Positions 10,957 through 23,371 of a stretch of DNA of 64,000 bases are shown here, one piece after another. Numbering within the stretch: position 1 is the first letter of the stretch; every line of letters begins with the position of its first letter. The translations under genes and the position numbers were made by a program. The notes under the pieces are model-generated. The model searched no databases and had not been told where the DNA came from. It was given only the letters and a program-made list of their open reading frames with translations. The DNA is taken from assembly GCA_963556145.1 (NCBI GenBank), contig OY744465.1, positions 2,728,001 to 2,792,000 of the forward strand. Direction: 5' to 3'. Origin of the DNA: Hygrocybe punicea (taxonomy: Eukaryota > Basidiomycota > Agaricomycetes > Agaricales > Hygrophoraceae).

Positions 10957-11948
10957 TACAAAGAACCCATGAATATAAGTGGCAATGCCTCCGCGGAATC
11001 CGGACCAAAATTGTGAAAAAAGGTACCCTATGCCTGATTTTTTCCGGACCAAAAGTCCCAAATTCTGAAAAATGCCATATTATTTATCCGGCCAAATTTT
11101 CGTAAGAGTGTCAAGGTCTCATCCATTTCCGGACCAGTTTTGCATCCCATGTGATTTTCTGGCACAACTCCACCTGTCTTTCTTTCATGTCAAGTCAGAA
11201 ATGTCGATCTAAGTAGGGAGTGCAATGCTACCAGTTTACATGTTGAAAGTTACCCCAGTCCCTCTAACGAGCTCTCTAACGTTGCTAGCATCTATTGTGA
11301 GATGGACACAATCCATGACGACTTGGCTGCAGACCTATGGCAGAGCTCTGACTGGATCTGTAACAATAAGAAGTACCCCACCAACAACACTCCCTCTTTC
11401 ATTCTGGCAGCATGCGCTGAAGTCCTGGAAATACCTACGTCACACACAGGACTCATTCCATATCCAAGACTCTCTGTCACCAAGTTATTAAAATTGATTA
11501 TTCCCAGCCAATCCTCTGCATAGATACGGCTGTTACCTGGATCTCACAGTCTGCAGCTCTGAGTACTGATCAGCGCCACCTCGAGCTTGATGATTCTTTC
11601 TCAATTTTCACAAGATACAAGAAATACATACCACAGCTCCTAGCAGCCGTCAAGCATCTTCAAGTCTTGCGTAGAAATCCAAGGTCTAGGAAGGGGGAAT
11701 TGACTGAAAAAGAAGCGGACATGGAGGTACTATCCAGCGACGAACTAGCTTAGAGTATGTGCCTATGCAGCAATCCGGACTTTTTTTATATTTTGGAAGG
11801 CCTCCGCCAGAGTCCGGCCCCAAATCTGAAAATTGGTCGCATGCCTGAGTTTATCCGGACCTTTTCGAGCAAATTTGAATTTTTTTTGCTGGACCTAAAG
11901 GGGGTCTGCTGCGGAGGCATTGTGACTTATATTCATGGGTCCTGTGTA
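10957..11948. mobile_element. ~1 kb TA-flanked element with ~45-bp inverted ends
   Basis: The left end (TACAAAGAACCCATGAATAT, 10957-) matches the inverted right end (…ATTCATGGGTCCTGTGTA, to 11948), including GGCAATGCCTCCGC just inside. TA at both ends fits a Tc1/mariner-type duplication. The interior carries coding-like DNA (11230-11753), not a transposase. Boundaries are from the inverted repeat only. Confidence 0.55.
11230..11753 (+). pseudogene. unidentified gene fragment inside the TA-flanked element
   Basis: A frame at ~11300-11480 reads MDTIHDDLAADLWQSSDWIC, and a second at ~11560-11753, after a CTCACAG acceptor-like site, reads STDQRHLELDDSFSIFTRYK and ends in ELTEKEADMEVLSSDELA and a stop. 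Codon use is ordinary, unlike the surrounding repeats, suggesting one or two exons captured from a gene. No family was recognised. Confidence 0.35.
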
Positions 11949-11959
11949 CAATCACTTTA

Positions 11960-12434
11960 GTTCTGACGGAATCTTAACTTTTGATAACTCCCAAAATGGT
12001 ACATTTTGATACCCAATAAATTAAATATTTTACTTTTATCGAAATTATAACTTTCAGTTTGTCTTTAAGTGATGCCTGAATGTGGACTAGCGAACCAGAG
12101 TAAACTCAAATCTAAATTATACTTTCCCTCCACACTTTAGCACTGATTATTATTTTGATTGCAGGACTAATCTAAAGGCAAAAGAAAAGAATTAATTTAG
12201 ACATTTATTTATTCATGACTTAAATTCAATATTTAGATTTGGCCCAAATGTAAATCCAAAGATTATATTTTGCTGCTAACTTTAGAAATAACTTTAGATC
12301 CCCACTAAATGTTGAAATTCCTGATGTGACTGCCTATAATACATGTATTCAAGTATTGCTTCGCTTTATTCGTTCTTGATAATAATAATATTAATGATTG
12401 AAATGCACACACTACTGATGATTGATTAGTTCCA
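11960..12434. repeat. right inverted arm of the composite hAT element
   Basis: Reads as the diverged reverse complement of 7310-7690 (for example ATTTAGATTTGGCCCAAATG against CATTTAGGCCTAGCCTAAAT). No gene is seen. Confidence 0.7.
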
Positions 12435-12476
12435 CTATCAGATTTTACCTCTTGTCTGCAATGGGTTGAAATGGTC

Positions 12477-12604
12477 TCCAGGTCTGCAATCTGAGTTTTG
12501 ACGAGGAATTGGAGCTGTATGAGATGCTGGATTTGGATGTCGAGGGTGATGAAGATATTGACGTCGATGTTGATGATGATACGGGGGATATATTGCTGGG
12601 TTAA
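12477..12604 (+). pseudogene. captured 3'-terminal exon with acidic tail
   Basis: After an acceptor-like CTCCAG, a frame reads CNLSFDEELELYEMLDLDVE, then continues with Asp/Glu-rich residues and ends DTGDILLG and stop (TAA at ~12602). It interrupts the right hAT arm. Its composition looks like a true protein C-terminus, possibly a transposase or host-gene exon, but no family is recognised. Confidence 0.3.
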
Positions 12605-12758
12605 AGTACAGTTTCCGACTGTGTGCTATGATTTCATGTACTCTAGCGTGGCACGGCCCAAAGGCTGTGCATCGGTCATGCCAACAAAAAGTCAAGTTGT
12701 AACCAAGTCATTACCAGTCAATGACTTTTCGTGACTGTCAATGACCGGCACAACACTG

Positions 12759-12766
12759 CTCTCGAC
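12759..12766 (+). repeat. 8-bp target site duplication, right copy (CTCTCGAC)
   Basis: Exact repeat of 7162-7169, immediately after the CAACACTG terminus. Confidence 0.85.
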
Positions 12767-12914
12767 CCTCTTCAGTACGGCTTGGAAAAAATGTTTGTAA
12801 ACAAAGAGCCACCAACTTATCCTGCCAGATTTAGTAGTCCAATTTAGTCATTCAAATTAGCTTATCCTGAGCAACAACTTGAATGCTCAATACACAGACT
12901 GCTGCAGCTATTTA

Positions 12915-13774
12915 CAAGTTCTTTTAATTTATTAAAAGACTCATTCTTTATCAGACCTGGTTCAGTGAGGGTTCGTAATTAATTAATTAATTGATTAATT
13001 AATTAATGTTCATGCATCGCCTATAGAGAAATTTTTTCTGCGCAAGAGATATGATTCTACTTCTGATACCAGAAAATCACTTACACTTGGGGCCATGTTT
13101 GGACAAGCTTACATAAGCATCCAAACATGGGTTGTCTCTAAAAAGACAAACTACCTTCCAATTATATTCAAAATATTCATACTGTCTTCAATTCTCATTG
13201 GAATTAGCTGAAAATTGAACTGCTGACTAATATAACCATTTCGGTCAAGGTCTCATAGTCACATGTGACTAATCTAACCATATAAGGTAATTTTAGATAT
13301 TATACACCAAATTTTATGCTGATCATAATAGTAATTGTCACATGTGACCGGTCTAACCATATAAGGCAATTTTACAGAAAGTTTGCTAAATTTCATATTG
13401 ATTACCATAACATTCATTGCACATAACAAATATAATTATATAACATAATCATACATATTTTATCACAAGTTTTGGTCTTTGTAGTTCTATTTGAGGCTTA
13501 GTAAACAAATACAAATGGATGTAAACAAACTCAAATAAAATGCTTTCCTGCTAATATTATCACTAGACATTTGTGAGTGATATTGCAACTTAGTCACATG
13601 ACAAATAAATACAAATAAACAAACCTAATATGGTTAGATTACTTTGTATTTCAATTTTGGTTTGGTCAAATTTCTTATGTAATCATGATTATGTAATCAT
13701 TAGTCAGATCATCATTTGAACCTTAATGTGCTTTTGCCTCTTGAACCTGAACCACCACCTTCCCAATTTAGTAA
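12915..13774 (+). repeat. Helitron 5'-end region with hairpin, TTAA microsatellite and GTCACATGTGAC repeats
   Basis: Contains the terminal hairpin, a (TTAA)n tract at ~12979-13006, and ~78-bp repeats with GTCACATGTGAC at 13259 and 13337 followed by TCTAACCATATAAGG. The same order recurs at 24270-24800 and, inverted, at 53630-54440 and 61465-61950. No ORF. Confidence 0.65.
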
Positions 13775-15110
13775 GTAAATGCTACATTTTTTGACCTTTT
13801 TGGCTCGTTTAAGCTCAGTTTTCCATATTCAGACTCCGAAAAAAGGTTTTCTGGATCAGGTGATGTGCCCGGACCATTCAGGGTCCAATGCTGATATAAG
13901 CTTTCCTTTTTTAGACATAAAAGTGCAAAATTCTTTGGATTTTTGTGCTTTTTATTTTCTGTGTCTCTATTTTCTTTCCTGGACAACTGGTAATGACTTC
14001 AATTTGTATATCATCCTGTTTGTTAACATAAACTATCCTATTGTAGCCCATCTCCATTTCAATTTTCAAAGTATGTACAAATTTCATGTTTTTTCATCTT
14101 TTTTGCTGGTTTAAGCTCAGTTTTCTGTATTCAGACTCCGAAAAAATGCGATCTGGACCAGGTGATGTCCCTGCACCATTCAGGGTCCGATGCTGACATA
14201 ATCTTTCCTTTTTCAGACATAAAAGTTGAAATTCTCTGGATTTTTATGCTTTTTCTTCTATATGGCTCTATTTTCTTTCTTGGACCACTGGTAATGTCTT
14301 CAATTTGTAAATCTTATTGTTTATTAACATAATCTATCATTGGAGGTGAATCCATGGCATAAATCCCAAATCCTAGCTATAAATTGCACTCCTAAACCTT
14401 AACGGCAGGGATGCCGCAGAGACCCCGGAAAATTTTTCATACCCCGACAGCCTAAAACGCCACATGATTTCTGGGAAGGGGGTCGGTACCCCCCTTCCAA
14501 AACGGACTTTGAAAATCATAAATATTTTGCTTAAAATAGCAATGTGCCTGTCCGGCACCCCCAAGCGATGTCCGGCACTACGAAGCGATGTCAGTTTATG
14601 TGTTGCTCTTCGGAGACTGAAATCTCAAATGCACAGATGTCCTTATTGGGTTGAAGGGGTTCCATCTCCAACATATGTCTAGGTTTATATGTGTTTATGT
14701 TATATGCTGTGGATTCGCTTCCATTCTCCAGCCCATCTCCCCATAAATATTCAAAGTCTGTACAAATTTCATGTTTTTTCACCTTTTTTGCTTGTTTAAG
14801 CTCAGTTTTCCATATTTAGACTCCGAAAAAATGCCAACTGGATCAGGTGATGTTTCTGCACCATTCAGGGTCAACTGCTGACATACTCTTTCCTTTTATA
14901 GACAAAAATGTCGAAAATTCTTCAGATTTTGATGCTTTTTCTTTTCTCTGGCTCTGTTTTGTATCTCGGACCACTGGTAATGTCTTTTATTGGTGTAAAT
15001 TATCATTGGTTGACATAATCTATCATCTGCTAGCCAATCTCCCTGTCAACATTCAAAGTATGTGGAAAATTTGCATTTTTTCACCTTTTGAGATTGTATA
15101 AGCTCACTTC
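13775..15110 (+). repeat. tandem ~260-310 bp repeats upstream of the Helitron ORF, with one insertion
   Basis: Three units begin with TTTTTGACCTTTTTGGCTCG-like sequence at ~13785, ~14090 and ~14768, and share CAGACTCCGAAAAAA, GGATCAGGTGATGT and CATTCAGGGTC. The second is interrupted at ~14345-14720 by unrelated sequence of unknown type with GATGTCCGGCAC-like repeats. A partial unit is also seen inverted at 54455-54545. Confidence 0.75.
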
Positions 15111-15220
15111 TTAACCTACAGGTTTACAGTGGATCTTTCCTGGCTCAGGTATGAATCTATTACCATCTATGATCAAATGTTTACATATTATATTCATATA
15201 TAGTTTTAAAATGCAAATTT

Positions 15221-18200
15221 TTGTGGATTTTTTCGATTTTTACTTCTTCATGTGCTGGAATTTGTATTGGTATGTTGTTTATTGATTTTCTCCAGATATA
15301 TTTGACATATCCATATTATTATCTAGCTTTTATTTTCAAAAAAACTATAAACCTGTTCACAAAATTGTTAAAAATGTCATCCATGTCACAATGTCTTATG
15401 ATTTTTATCATTGCAATGTCTTGGGCACAATGTGCTGTCATTGGGATTGGCCTTGTGCCTCCTGCAAATATCATACAAAATGTCCATGTCACACAAACTG
15501 TCTCTGTTATACCAAATGTCATGTTGTGTCCAATTACTGTAAATTTTTACAAAGAAAATCTGACAAAGTATGAAAATCCCACTTATTTACCGAGTTTAGT
15601 CTCTGTTCATCAGTCTACCTCTTGTTTCACATCACAAGTCCCTGAACAAATCACAAGTATCCACAACAGTAGTGAATTTGTTCTTTCTGGTTGTCAATCA
15701 GCTCATACCTCTTTTCTATTTGAACTATATGCCAGAGTCTTCTTAAATATGTTTGATTTGCTTGCTGTGTATCATTGTACAACTAGCATTGCTAATAAAT
15801 GCATGTATATTAAGTTAAAACTTCAACAGAATCTGTTCAGAAAACATGACTTCAGAGCTTACTTGAAATATGTTATAAAACAACCTATATTAGCCAATGG
15901 AGCCATTCTGTTGTTCTTCTTGGTTCTGTATCATTACCAAGCTTGTCAAATGTCTGCTCAATATATTTGCAATAAAACTTTGAAATTATTTGACATTTTC
16001 AAGTCTGAAAATATACCTTTCAATCCTAACATGCATATTGAATGCATTGGTGGAGGCAAAGCAAATATATTCTCATTTAATGAACTAATGCCTGCTTCAA
16101 CCAATGACAATACTAGTATGGATGCAGCTAAATGTAAATTCCATTCTTACATGCCCAAAAATGAAGCACTCTCACTACAATCATCATCTGAAAAGTCACT
16201 TGTAATTGTAAATCACCCAATTGAATTGTTGATTCCAAAGTTGACCATTGCAAACATGAAGGTGATTGCAGCTAGTCATAGCATTCTTGTACACTCAAAA
16301 ATGAATCATGCATCAATTCAAACTGCAATTCAGACTCATGTGTGCTCTAACTGCCCAGAATTTGTATCTGTCTTTGAATGTATTGAATTTGTTGATGAAG
16401 AAGCAATTGGAATTCACAGGAAATCCTTGAACATCAGAGCAGTCAATAAGTTTAAAGCACAACACCCTGACAAGCATGCAAAACAAAATCTAGCAGCTGT
16501 CCAGAAATTCCAGAATGAAAATCCTGACAAACATGCCAAACAACATCTAGCAGCTGTTCAGAAATTCCAGAGTACAAATCCTGACAAGCAGACAAAGCAA
16601 AATCTAGCAGCTGTACAGAAATTTAATCTGGAAAATCCTGAGAAGCATGTGATACAAAACCTTGCAACTGTACAGAAATTTCACCTTGAACATCCTGAGA
16701 AGCATGCAAGACAAAACTGTGCAGCTGTTACAAAATTCAAAATTGATAATCATGAGAAGCATCTGGAACACACACTAAATGCAGTTAGAAGATATAACAT
16801 GAATCACCCTGAGCAGCATGCACAAATTAACCAGATGGCTGTTCAAACATATAGAGATAACATTCAATTTCCACCCAATCTACCTTCAGCAAAATTGCAA
16901 CATAGTATTATTTCAGGATTTTGTGATGATACCTCTCCCAACAAATTTATTGAAACTGGTTGTGCTGTCTGTGGAAGATTAACATCAGTCCTGCAATTTC
17001 AAAGTTACACAGAGTTGAATTTAAGTTGTTTGAAACAATCTGGTGTAACTCAAAAAGAGCGCTTCTCAATTGATGATCCAATCCAATCTTCAGATAACCC
17101 TATAATAATTGAAGATCTCCTTGGCATTTGCAAGAAGTGTTACAAGTCTTTAATCAAAGGCAAATGTCCTGCTATGTCTCTGGCAAATGGTTTATGGCTT
17201 AGACAAATTCCTAATGAATTGACTAATTTTTCTTATGCAGAGCAACTGTTAATTGCTAGAGTGAGACACAATAGATGTATTGTCAGGGTTGCTTCAGGAA
17301 TGCATAAGATGAGAGCAAATGCTATTACATTTGCCAATCCAACTCCAAAGATTTATGACATTTTACCCCCACCTGTTGATGAGTTGGATGAAGTACTTGC
17401 ATTCATCTATACAGGACCATGCAAACCTACCAAGTCTGATTTTGAGAGAACACCATTGCTTGTTAGGAGAAACAAAGTTGCCACTGCTTTGAACTGGTTG
17501 AAACTGAACCACTGTGACTATTTTGACTTGGAGATTTCAGAAGAAAACTTGAAGCAATATCCTGAGAATGACATACCAGTTGTGGTAGAGTACAGACAAT
17601 TCTTTGTCAACAAAAACCCAGAAGCCACTGCTGTTAATGACATGGAAGAGGAAGAAGGCACTGAGACAGGCATGTGTCCATTTGTAGTTCATGGTCTCAC
17701 AGGTGAAGAGTACTCTACCAAAAGTATCAAAGCTATAAAAGCCATTGCCTTAAAACATTTGATGGATAATAAAAAGATCCTGGCAATTGGACATGAGAGT
17801 GATCCACAATCCATCTATAATAATTCTCAGTTGTTTCCTCAAATGATGCCATGGTTATTTCCCTATGGACTTGGTGGAATTGGCAATTCTCTGATTCAAG
17901 GCAGGATTTCTGAAATTAAACATAAGAGACATTTATTGATGTATTATGACAAGAGGTTTCAAAAAGATCCACACTTTCCTTTGATTGCTTTTAACCATGA
18001 GCAAATAAAAGAGTCTACAACAGCTGGTTATTTATTAGCTGAAAAAGCAAAATTTGAACATATTTCACAAAGACTGATGGATGTGGATCTTGGAGTTTTG
18101 AATAACATTGCTAGGAAAATGGAAGATGGTGAACATGTCACTCTAGAAACAGATGAAGAGAAACTTTGTTTTCAATTGATTAAAGATATTGATCATGTAG

Positions 18201-19081
18201 GCAGTCATGTAAAAGGATCACTCACAAGCAAGAAATATATGAGAAATGAAGTATGGTCTCTGATGTCCTTTGTGGGTGCACCTTCATGGTTTATCACATT
18301 TTCACCAGCTGATAACATGCATCCACTGTCCTTGTATTTTGCTGATACCAAAGAAACCTTTACACCTGAACTTAGAGGGTACGATGAGCGCTACAGACCT
18401 ATTGCTGAAAATCCAGTGGCTGGTGCTAGATTCTTTCACTTTATGGTAGAACTATTTATCAAACATGTTCTTGGAATTGGTTCAAAGCATTCTGGCTTTT
18501 ATGGTGACACCAAGGCATACTATGGCACAGTGGAGCAACAAGGACATCTCACACTTCACATGCACATGCTACTATGGCTCAAAGGATGTCTGTCACCTCA
18601 GGAAATCAGAGATAGAATAATGGATCCAAATTCAGATTTCCAACAAGCTTTTGTTCAGTATCTAGAAAGTGTGCACATTGGTGAATTCATGACTGGCAGA
18701 ATGGATGAAGTGAAAGCTAAAGTAAACCATAAGTCTGAACAAGAAGACTATAAGGATCCCACTCAGACTCTGCCTGAAGCACCCCCACCTATGTGTACAA
18801 ATAAGCATGATGTAAACAGTGATATCAATTGCAATGATTGCAAACAAATTAATTCATGGTGGAAGAGATTTGAAAACACTGTTGATCATTTGATCCTATG
18901 CTCTAATGTTCATAATTGTGGCAGAAATAGTTCAAACAATGAGAAAGTCCAGAGAAAAGACAGACCCAGTTGCATGAACAAACATGATAAATGCAAAGCT
19001 AGATTTCCCAGACCTTTGGTTGAGTCAACACAAGTAGACCCAAAAATAGGTGCATTGAATATGAAAAAGGGTGAAGCATAG
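15221..19081 (+). pseudogene. Helitron Rep-helicase gene, N-terminal part (broken)
   Basis: A 1286-codon frame; the start is uncertain (first Met 15221, alternative ~15370). Residues ~407-545 are seven ~21-residue repeats of the AVQKFQ..NPDKHAKQNLA type. Residues ~580-800 match the DUF6570 region of fungal Helitrons (GCAVCG, CKKCYKSL, ARVRHNRCIVRVASGMHKM, RRNKVATAL). Residues ~925-1143 are the Helitron-like N (Rep) domain, with the HUH motif in LTLHMHMLLW (~1110-1120). The frame ends at a TAG where the copy at 62.5 kb has Trp (TGG), so it is truncated by nonsense mutation just before the two-Tyr motif. The protein would nick and join DNA for rolling-circle transposition. Confidence 0.9.
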
Positions 19082-19905
19082 ATTAATATATTGATATCGT
19101 TGGTGATATTTTTATTTCGTTGTAATTTAGATGTTATAAGTTTTTTTTTGGTACCGCAATCAAAGCAATTGTAGCATATATTTCTGACTATATTACAAAG
19201 CCTGGATTGAAAACATATAGTGTATTTGATACCATCAGAAGTGTATTTAATAGAAACTCAGAAATGCTTGGAGGATCCATGAAAAGAAAAGACAAAGCTA
19301 GAAAACTCATCACCCAGATCATTAATGTTTTGACTGCAAAACTTGAAATTGGTGGTCTAATGGCTTCAATGTATCTGCTTAGCAACCCTGACCATTATAC
19401 CAGTCACAAATATATTCCTGTTTACTGGAGAAACTATGTGAGAGAAGTACAGAAAGCTTGGAACCCAGATGACAATAATGACATGCAAATTGACTCTGAA
19501 AAAGTTGTATGGCACAATCAAAAGGGAAAGTTCATAGGACTATCTACTGTGCATGACTACATTTATAGACCAGCTCATTATGAAGAAATAAATTTGTATG
19601 AATGGGTGCAGGGTGCAGAAAGAGTCAAGAGAAATCTTCAACCAGCTCATGATGAAATACACAGTGATGATGAATTAGGTGTCTTGAAATCTGAGGCACA
19701 AACTATAACCCATACCAAGACTTTGAAATTTAATGTATCTACCAGTAATGACTTGACCATAGAATTTGATGATCTGAACTTAAAAGATGATGACAATTTC
19801 ATAGAATGTGATTCAGAAGACAATGAGTCTGATAGCACTGAGTCTGTCCAAGAAGATACCAAGCTTTTTCTAGAGGTTACCCATTATATGAAACACACTG
19901 TATAG
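19082..19905 (+). pseudogene. Helitron Rep two-tyrosine region (broken)
   Basis: After the premature stop and at least one shift (an expanded T run at ~19140), coding sequence resumes with VAYISDYITKPGLKTYSVFD (~19171-19230), the two-Tyr catalytic motif of Helitron Rep, followed by RNSEMLGGSMKRKDKARKL and VYWRNYVREVQKAWNPDD. It ends at a stop near 19905. Together with 15221-19081 and 20112-23371 it forms one ancestral protein. Confidence 0.85.
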
Positions 19906-20111
19906 AATTTAGTGAAAAGAAGAAGCATGTTGTTCCAAACTTTGTTGGTGGTTCATTGCCCAAACGTGATAGAGGAGACAGAGAATACTATTGCACCACA
20001 ATGCTCACTCTGTTCAAACTATGGAGATCTGGTAATGACCTGAAAAGTGAACTGGAATCATGAGATGAAGCATTCACTCATCATGAATTCACTGAAAGGC
20101 AATTAGAAATT
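19906..20111 (+). pseudogene. Helitron linker region between Rep and helicase, frame broken
   Basis: Encodes, in shifted frames, the segment seen also at 25433-25642 in Helitron copy 2 (FVGGSLSRRDRGDREYYYTT on that copy). Stops separate it from both neighbours. Confidence 0.6.
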
Positions 20112-21587
20112 ATGGATAACTTTAATCTGAGATATGAATGCCTTGATGCCAGAGATGACTATTCTGCTCAGCTTAGACAAGGAGCAGGGTTAGCTGGTAC
20201 TTGTCCTCAATTTATGACTTCAGACATTATTTCACACTTGAATGATGACAACATTCAAAATGGTGGTGACTTTGGAGATAAAAATTATGAACAGGACAAA
20301 AATTCTGCAGATTATGGCACTAACAAATACTCTGAACTTTGTCAACATGGTAGACTGATCAAAGCTCAAATGGATGCCACTGAAAACATTGTCAGAAACA
20401 TTGGTTGGCTTGATCCATATCCAGATGGTTCTATTACAGTAAATTCTGCTCCACTTGAAGTTGAAATGAATCAACCTGGTAGTCAATGGAAACAAGTTGT
20501 TCAAGACCAGAGACAAGAAATACTAGATGAGCGCAATCAACACATTCCTGCAAACTCAAAGTCTATGTCACACAAAACATATACTGATCCCAATGAAAAT
20601 GATGTGATGATTGTGGACCAATCACACTTGATGCAAACTTTCAGGGCTACAAATGCACAGAGACAACAGCTAATTGATGCTACAGTTAGAAAATTTAGCT
20701 TGAACACTGAGCAAAAAAGGAGTGACCAGTTGAAAATGAATATTGCTGGAATGGCTGGTACTGGAAAATCACAAGTCATCAAAGCAGTTGTTGATTTCTT
20801 TGATACTGCACAAGAATCTCACAGATTTGTCATTCTTGGTCCTACTAGCACATCTGCAGCCCTGCAAAATGATTCAACTTATCACTACTTCCTGGGCATC
20901 AATCCAAACATGTCAAATAGAAATGAAGCAATGGGCATTGCTCAACTAAAATGTAGACTAGAAGGAGTTGACTATATTTTCATTGATGAAGTCTCAATGC
21001 TGTCTTGTCATGATCTCTACAAAATCAGTGCTAGACTAGCTAAGGCTTTAAACATACATGACATGCCATTTGGTGGAATTAACATGATATTTGTAGGAGA
21101 CTTTGCTCAGTTACCACCAGTTGGAGGTGCACCATTGTACAGTGGAACAGTTGGTACTCAGATCACATCAGCATTGACAACACACTCTCAGGAAACTGCA
21201 ATTGGAAAAGCACTCTGGCATCAAGTGACCACAGTGGTGATTCTCAGAGAAAACATGAGACAGAGGACACAAACAACTGAAGATGCATTGTTCAGAACTG
21301 CCCTTGTCAACATGCGCTATGGCAAATGTACCGCACATGACATTCAATTTTTGAGAACCAGAATTGCAGGCAAACGTCCAGACCAGCCCAACATTGCCTC
21401 CAAAAATTTTAGAAATGTTCCTATCATATGTGGCATTCACTCACAGAAGGATCAGATTAATCTTCTTGGATGTGAAAGATTTGCTTCTGACACCAACCAG
21501 AACTTGACAAACTTCTATTCCATTGACAAGTGGGGAAAAGACAAGGATTTTGTGAGAAACAAGTCCAAATCTAAAGCAATACATTAA
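20112..21587 (+). pseudogene. Helitron PIF1-like helicase domain (part 1)
   Basis: A 491-codon frame containing the SF1 helicase motifs: Walker A GMAGTGKS (~20749-20772), Walker B YIFIDEVSML (~20975-21003), VGDFAQLPPV (~21095-21125) and the motif-IV region LRENMRQRT. It would unwind DNA during Helitron transposition. An in-frame stop at 21585-21587 breaks it where the protein should continue. Confidence 0.9.
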
Positions 21588-23371
21588 TCCAGTGACATAG
21601 ATTTTGATACACAAAGAGAGATATGGAAAGTGCGACATGCTGCAACTGATGACTTTACTGGCAAACTCTCCTTATGTCTTGGCATGCCTGTGATGCTTCG
21701 CAATAATGATGCCACTGAACTCTACATTACAAAAGGACAAGAAGGATTTGTTGTTGGCTGGCAGTCAATGAAAGTAAGTCATGGCAAAGGGGTACTTGAC
21801 ATCTTGTTTGTTGAACTGGAAAAACCTCCAAAGCTGGTACAGATTCCAGGACTGCCTGACACAATGTAGTGCCCATTGTAAAAAACACCAAGACAATTCA
21901 GTGTGTATTTCCCAGTGACCTGAAGGAATCCATTGAGAGACAACAAGTCTGGGTGCTTCCTAACTTTGCAATGACTGCTCATGCTGCTCAAGGAAAAACA
22001 TGTCTATTCAATGTGGTGCATTTAAACAGTTGCTTCAACCACATGTCATATTATTCTTCATTGTCTAGAAGTGCTTCTGCTGGTGGAACTGTAATAATTC
22101 AAGGCTTTGACACCAAAGTGATCACTAGAGGTTGTTCTGGATATCTTAGACAAGAATTTAGAGAACTACAATTGCTTGATGAGATTACCAGGATCAGATA
22201 TGAAGGAAGATTGCCTGATTACATTCAAGCTGGTACATGCTCTGTTATGCTCAGAAGCTTTCAGCAGTGGAAGGGAATTCACTATGTTCCTGCCAAAACT
22301 GATACTGTTATTAAATGGTCATCAACTGATCCACTAATATTGGCTTGTACAATCCCTGACAGCCCATGGCAATTGGTTGAAAAAGGCAAAGGAAAACAGA
22401 AAGCAGCTGTAATTACAACTTCATTTGTTCCAGCAAAAGGCTCAGTTGCCATTGGTTCAACCTACAAACATTTACTTGACACAAATAATGAACCAGTAGC
22501 TAAAAGGCCTCGGATCACCAAATACCATGTCAACAAAGGATCAACAAGTAAGCAACAGGTCATTAACTCTCCAGCTGGACTGATCTGGGATAGAAATGAC
22601 TACAGCTGTACATATGACTCATTGTTGGTGATTATATTCCATCTGTGGAAAGACAATCATGTGGAGTGGTCTACAGTATTCAGAAGCATGAATGATCACT
22701 TGACCACATTGTCTCATGGTTTTCCACAGGTGTTGCACAAAAATATGACATTTGAACAGCTCAGAGATCACCTTGGAACTACACTGCATAACATGAATCC
22801 TACAGACTTTCCTAGAGGAACACTGGGCATCAGTGTTGCCAATCTGGCTATGGAGTTGTTTAAAGTCAATGATATTGTAGCCTCTTCTCAACATAAATGT
22901 TCTCAATGTGACTTTGCAGAAGAATCCATTGATGACAGACTAGGCTATGTGTTGCATGCTGATGACACCATTAAACAGTCTACCATGAAGTGGGTTGATA
23001 CCTTGTCACAGAAAACCAATAGAAGATGTCCTGATTGCAACAGCAGAATGACTCAAGTTGTATTTTATAATGAAGCACCACACATACCTGTTCTAGAGTA
23101 TCCATTTAAAAACATTGAAACCAGTCATAGATTAGAATTTGTTTAAGAGACTGACACAAAGACATTAGACCTTAGAGGCCTTGTATATCATGGTCAATAT
23201 CATTTCACATCATGTATTATTACTGCACAGAAACAAGTATGGTATCATGATGGAATGATTACAGGCAACTCTTGTTCCAGAGACCCTGACCTTACACAAC
23301 TTTCAGACCATGATATCAGGCACTGTAAAAATAGAAACCTAGTACTAGCTATTTATGCTCAGAGTCTTTGA
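21588..23371 (+). pseudogene. Helitron helicase end and C-terminal cysteine-protease-like domain
   Basis: Continues the helicase (LCLGMPVMLRNNDATEL, then LPNFAMTAHAAQGKT at ~21950, motif VI region) with a stop and frameshift near 21867. After ~22570 comes a C-terminal domain: NDYSCTYDSLL resembles a Cys box, two CxxC pairs follow (CSQCDF, CPDCNS), and past an in-frame TAA at 23144-23146 the same frame reads GLVYHGQYHFTSCIITAQKQ then VWYHDG, resembling a His box of ubiquitin-hydrolase-like peptidases. The frame ends at TGA 23371. Peptidase identity is inferred from motif form. Confidence 0.75.

Larger units (their letters stand above)
7170..12758 (+). mobile_element. composite hAT element with long inverted ends, no transposase recognised
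   Basis: Starts CAGTGTTG and ends CAACACTG, with perfect 8-bp duplications (CTCTCGAC) outside. The inverted similarity runs far beyond the ends: 7310-7690 matches the reverse complement of ~11965-12340, including a shared stretch around AGTGATGCCT/AGGCATCACT. The interior holds GC-rich repeats, a nested hAT copy (9274-10502), a TA-flanked element (~10957-11948) and gene fragments. No hAT transposase domain was recognised, so movement must have been in trans, or the gene has been lost. TIRs and duplication are seen directly; the family assignment rests on their form. Confidence 0.8.

Noticed and set aside
11520..12605. hAT transposase C-terminus in the composite element
   Set aside because: The exon-like fragments lack any recognisable hAT dimerisation motif, so they are left as unidentified.
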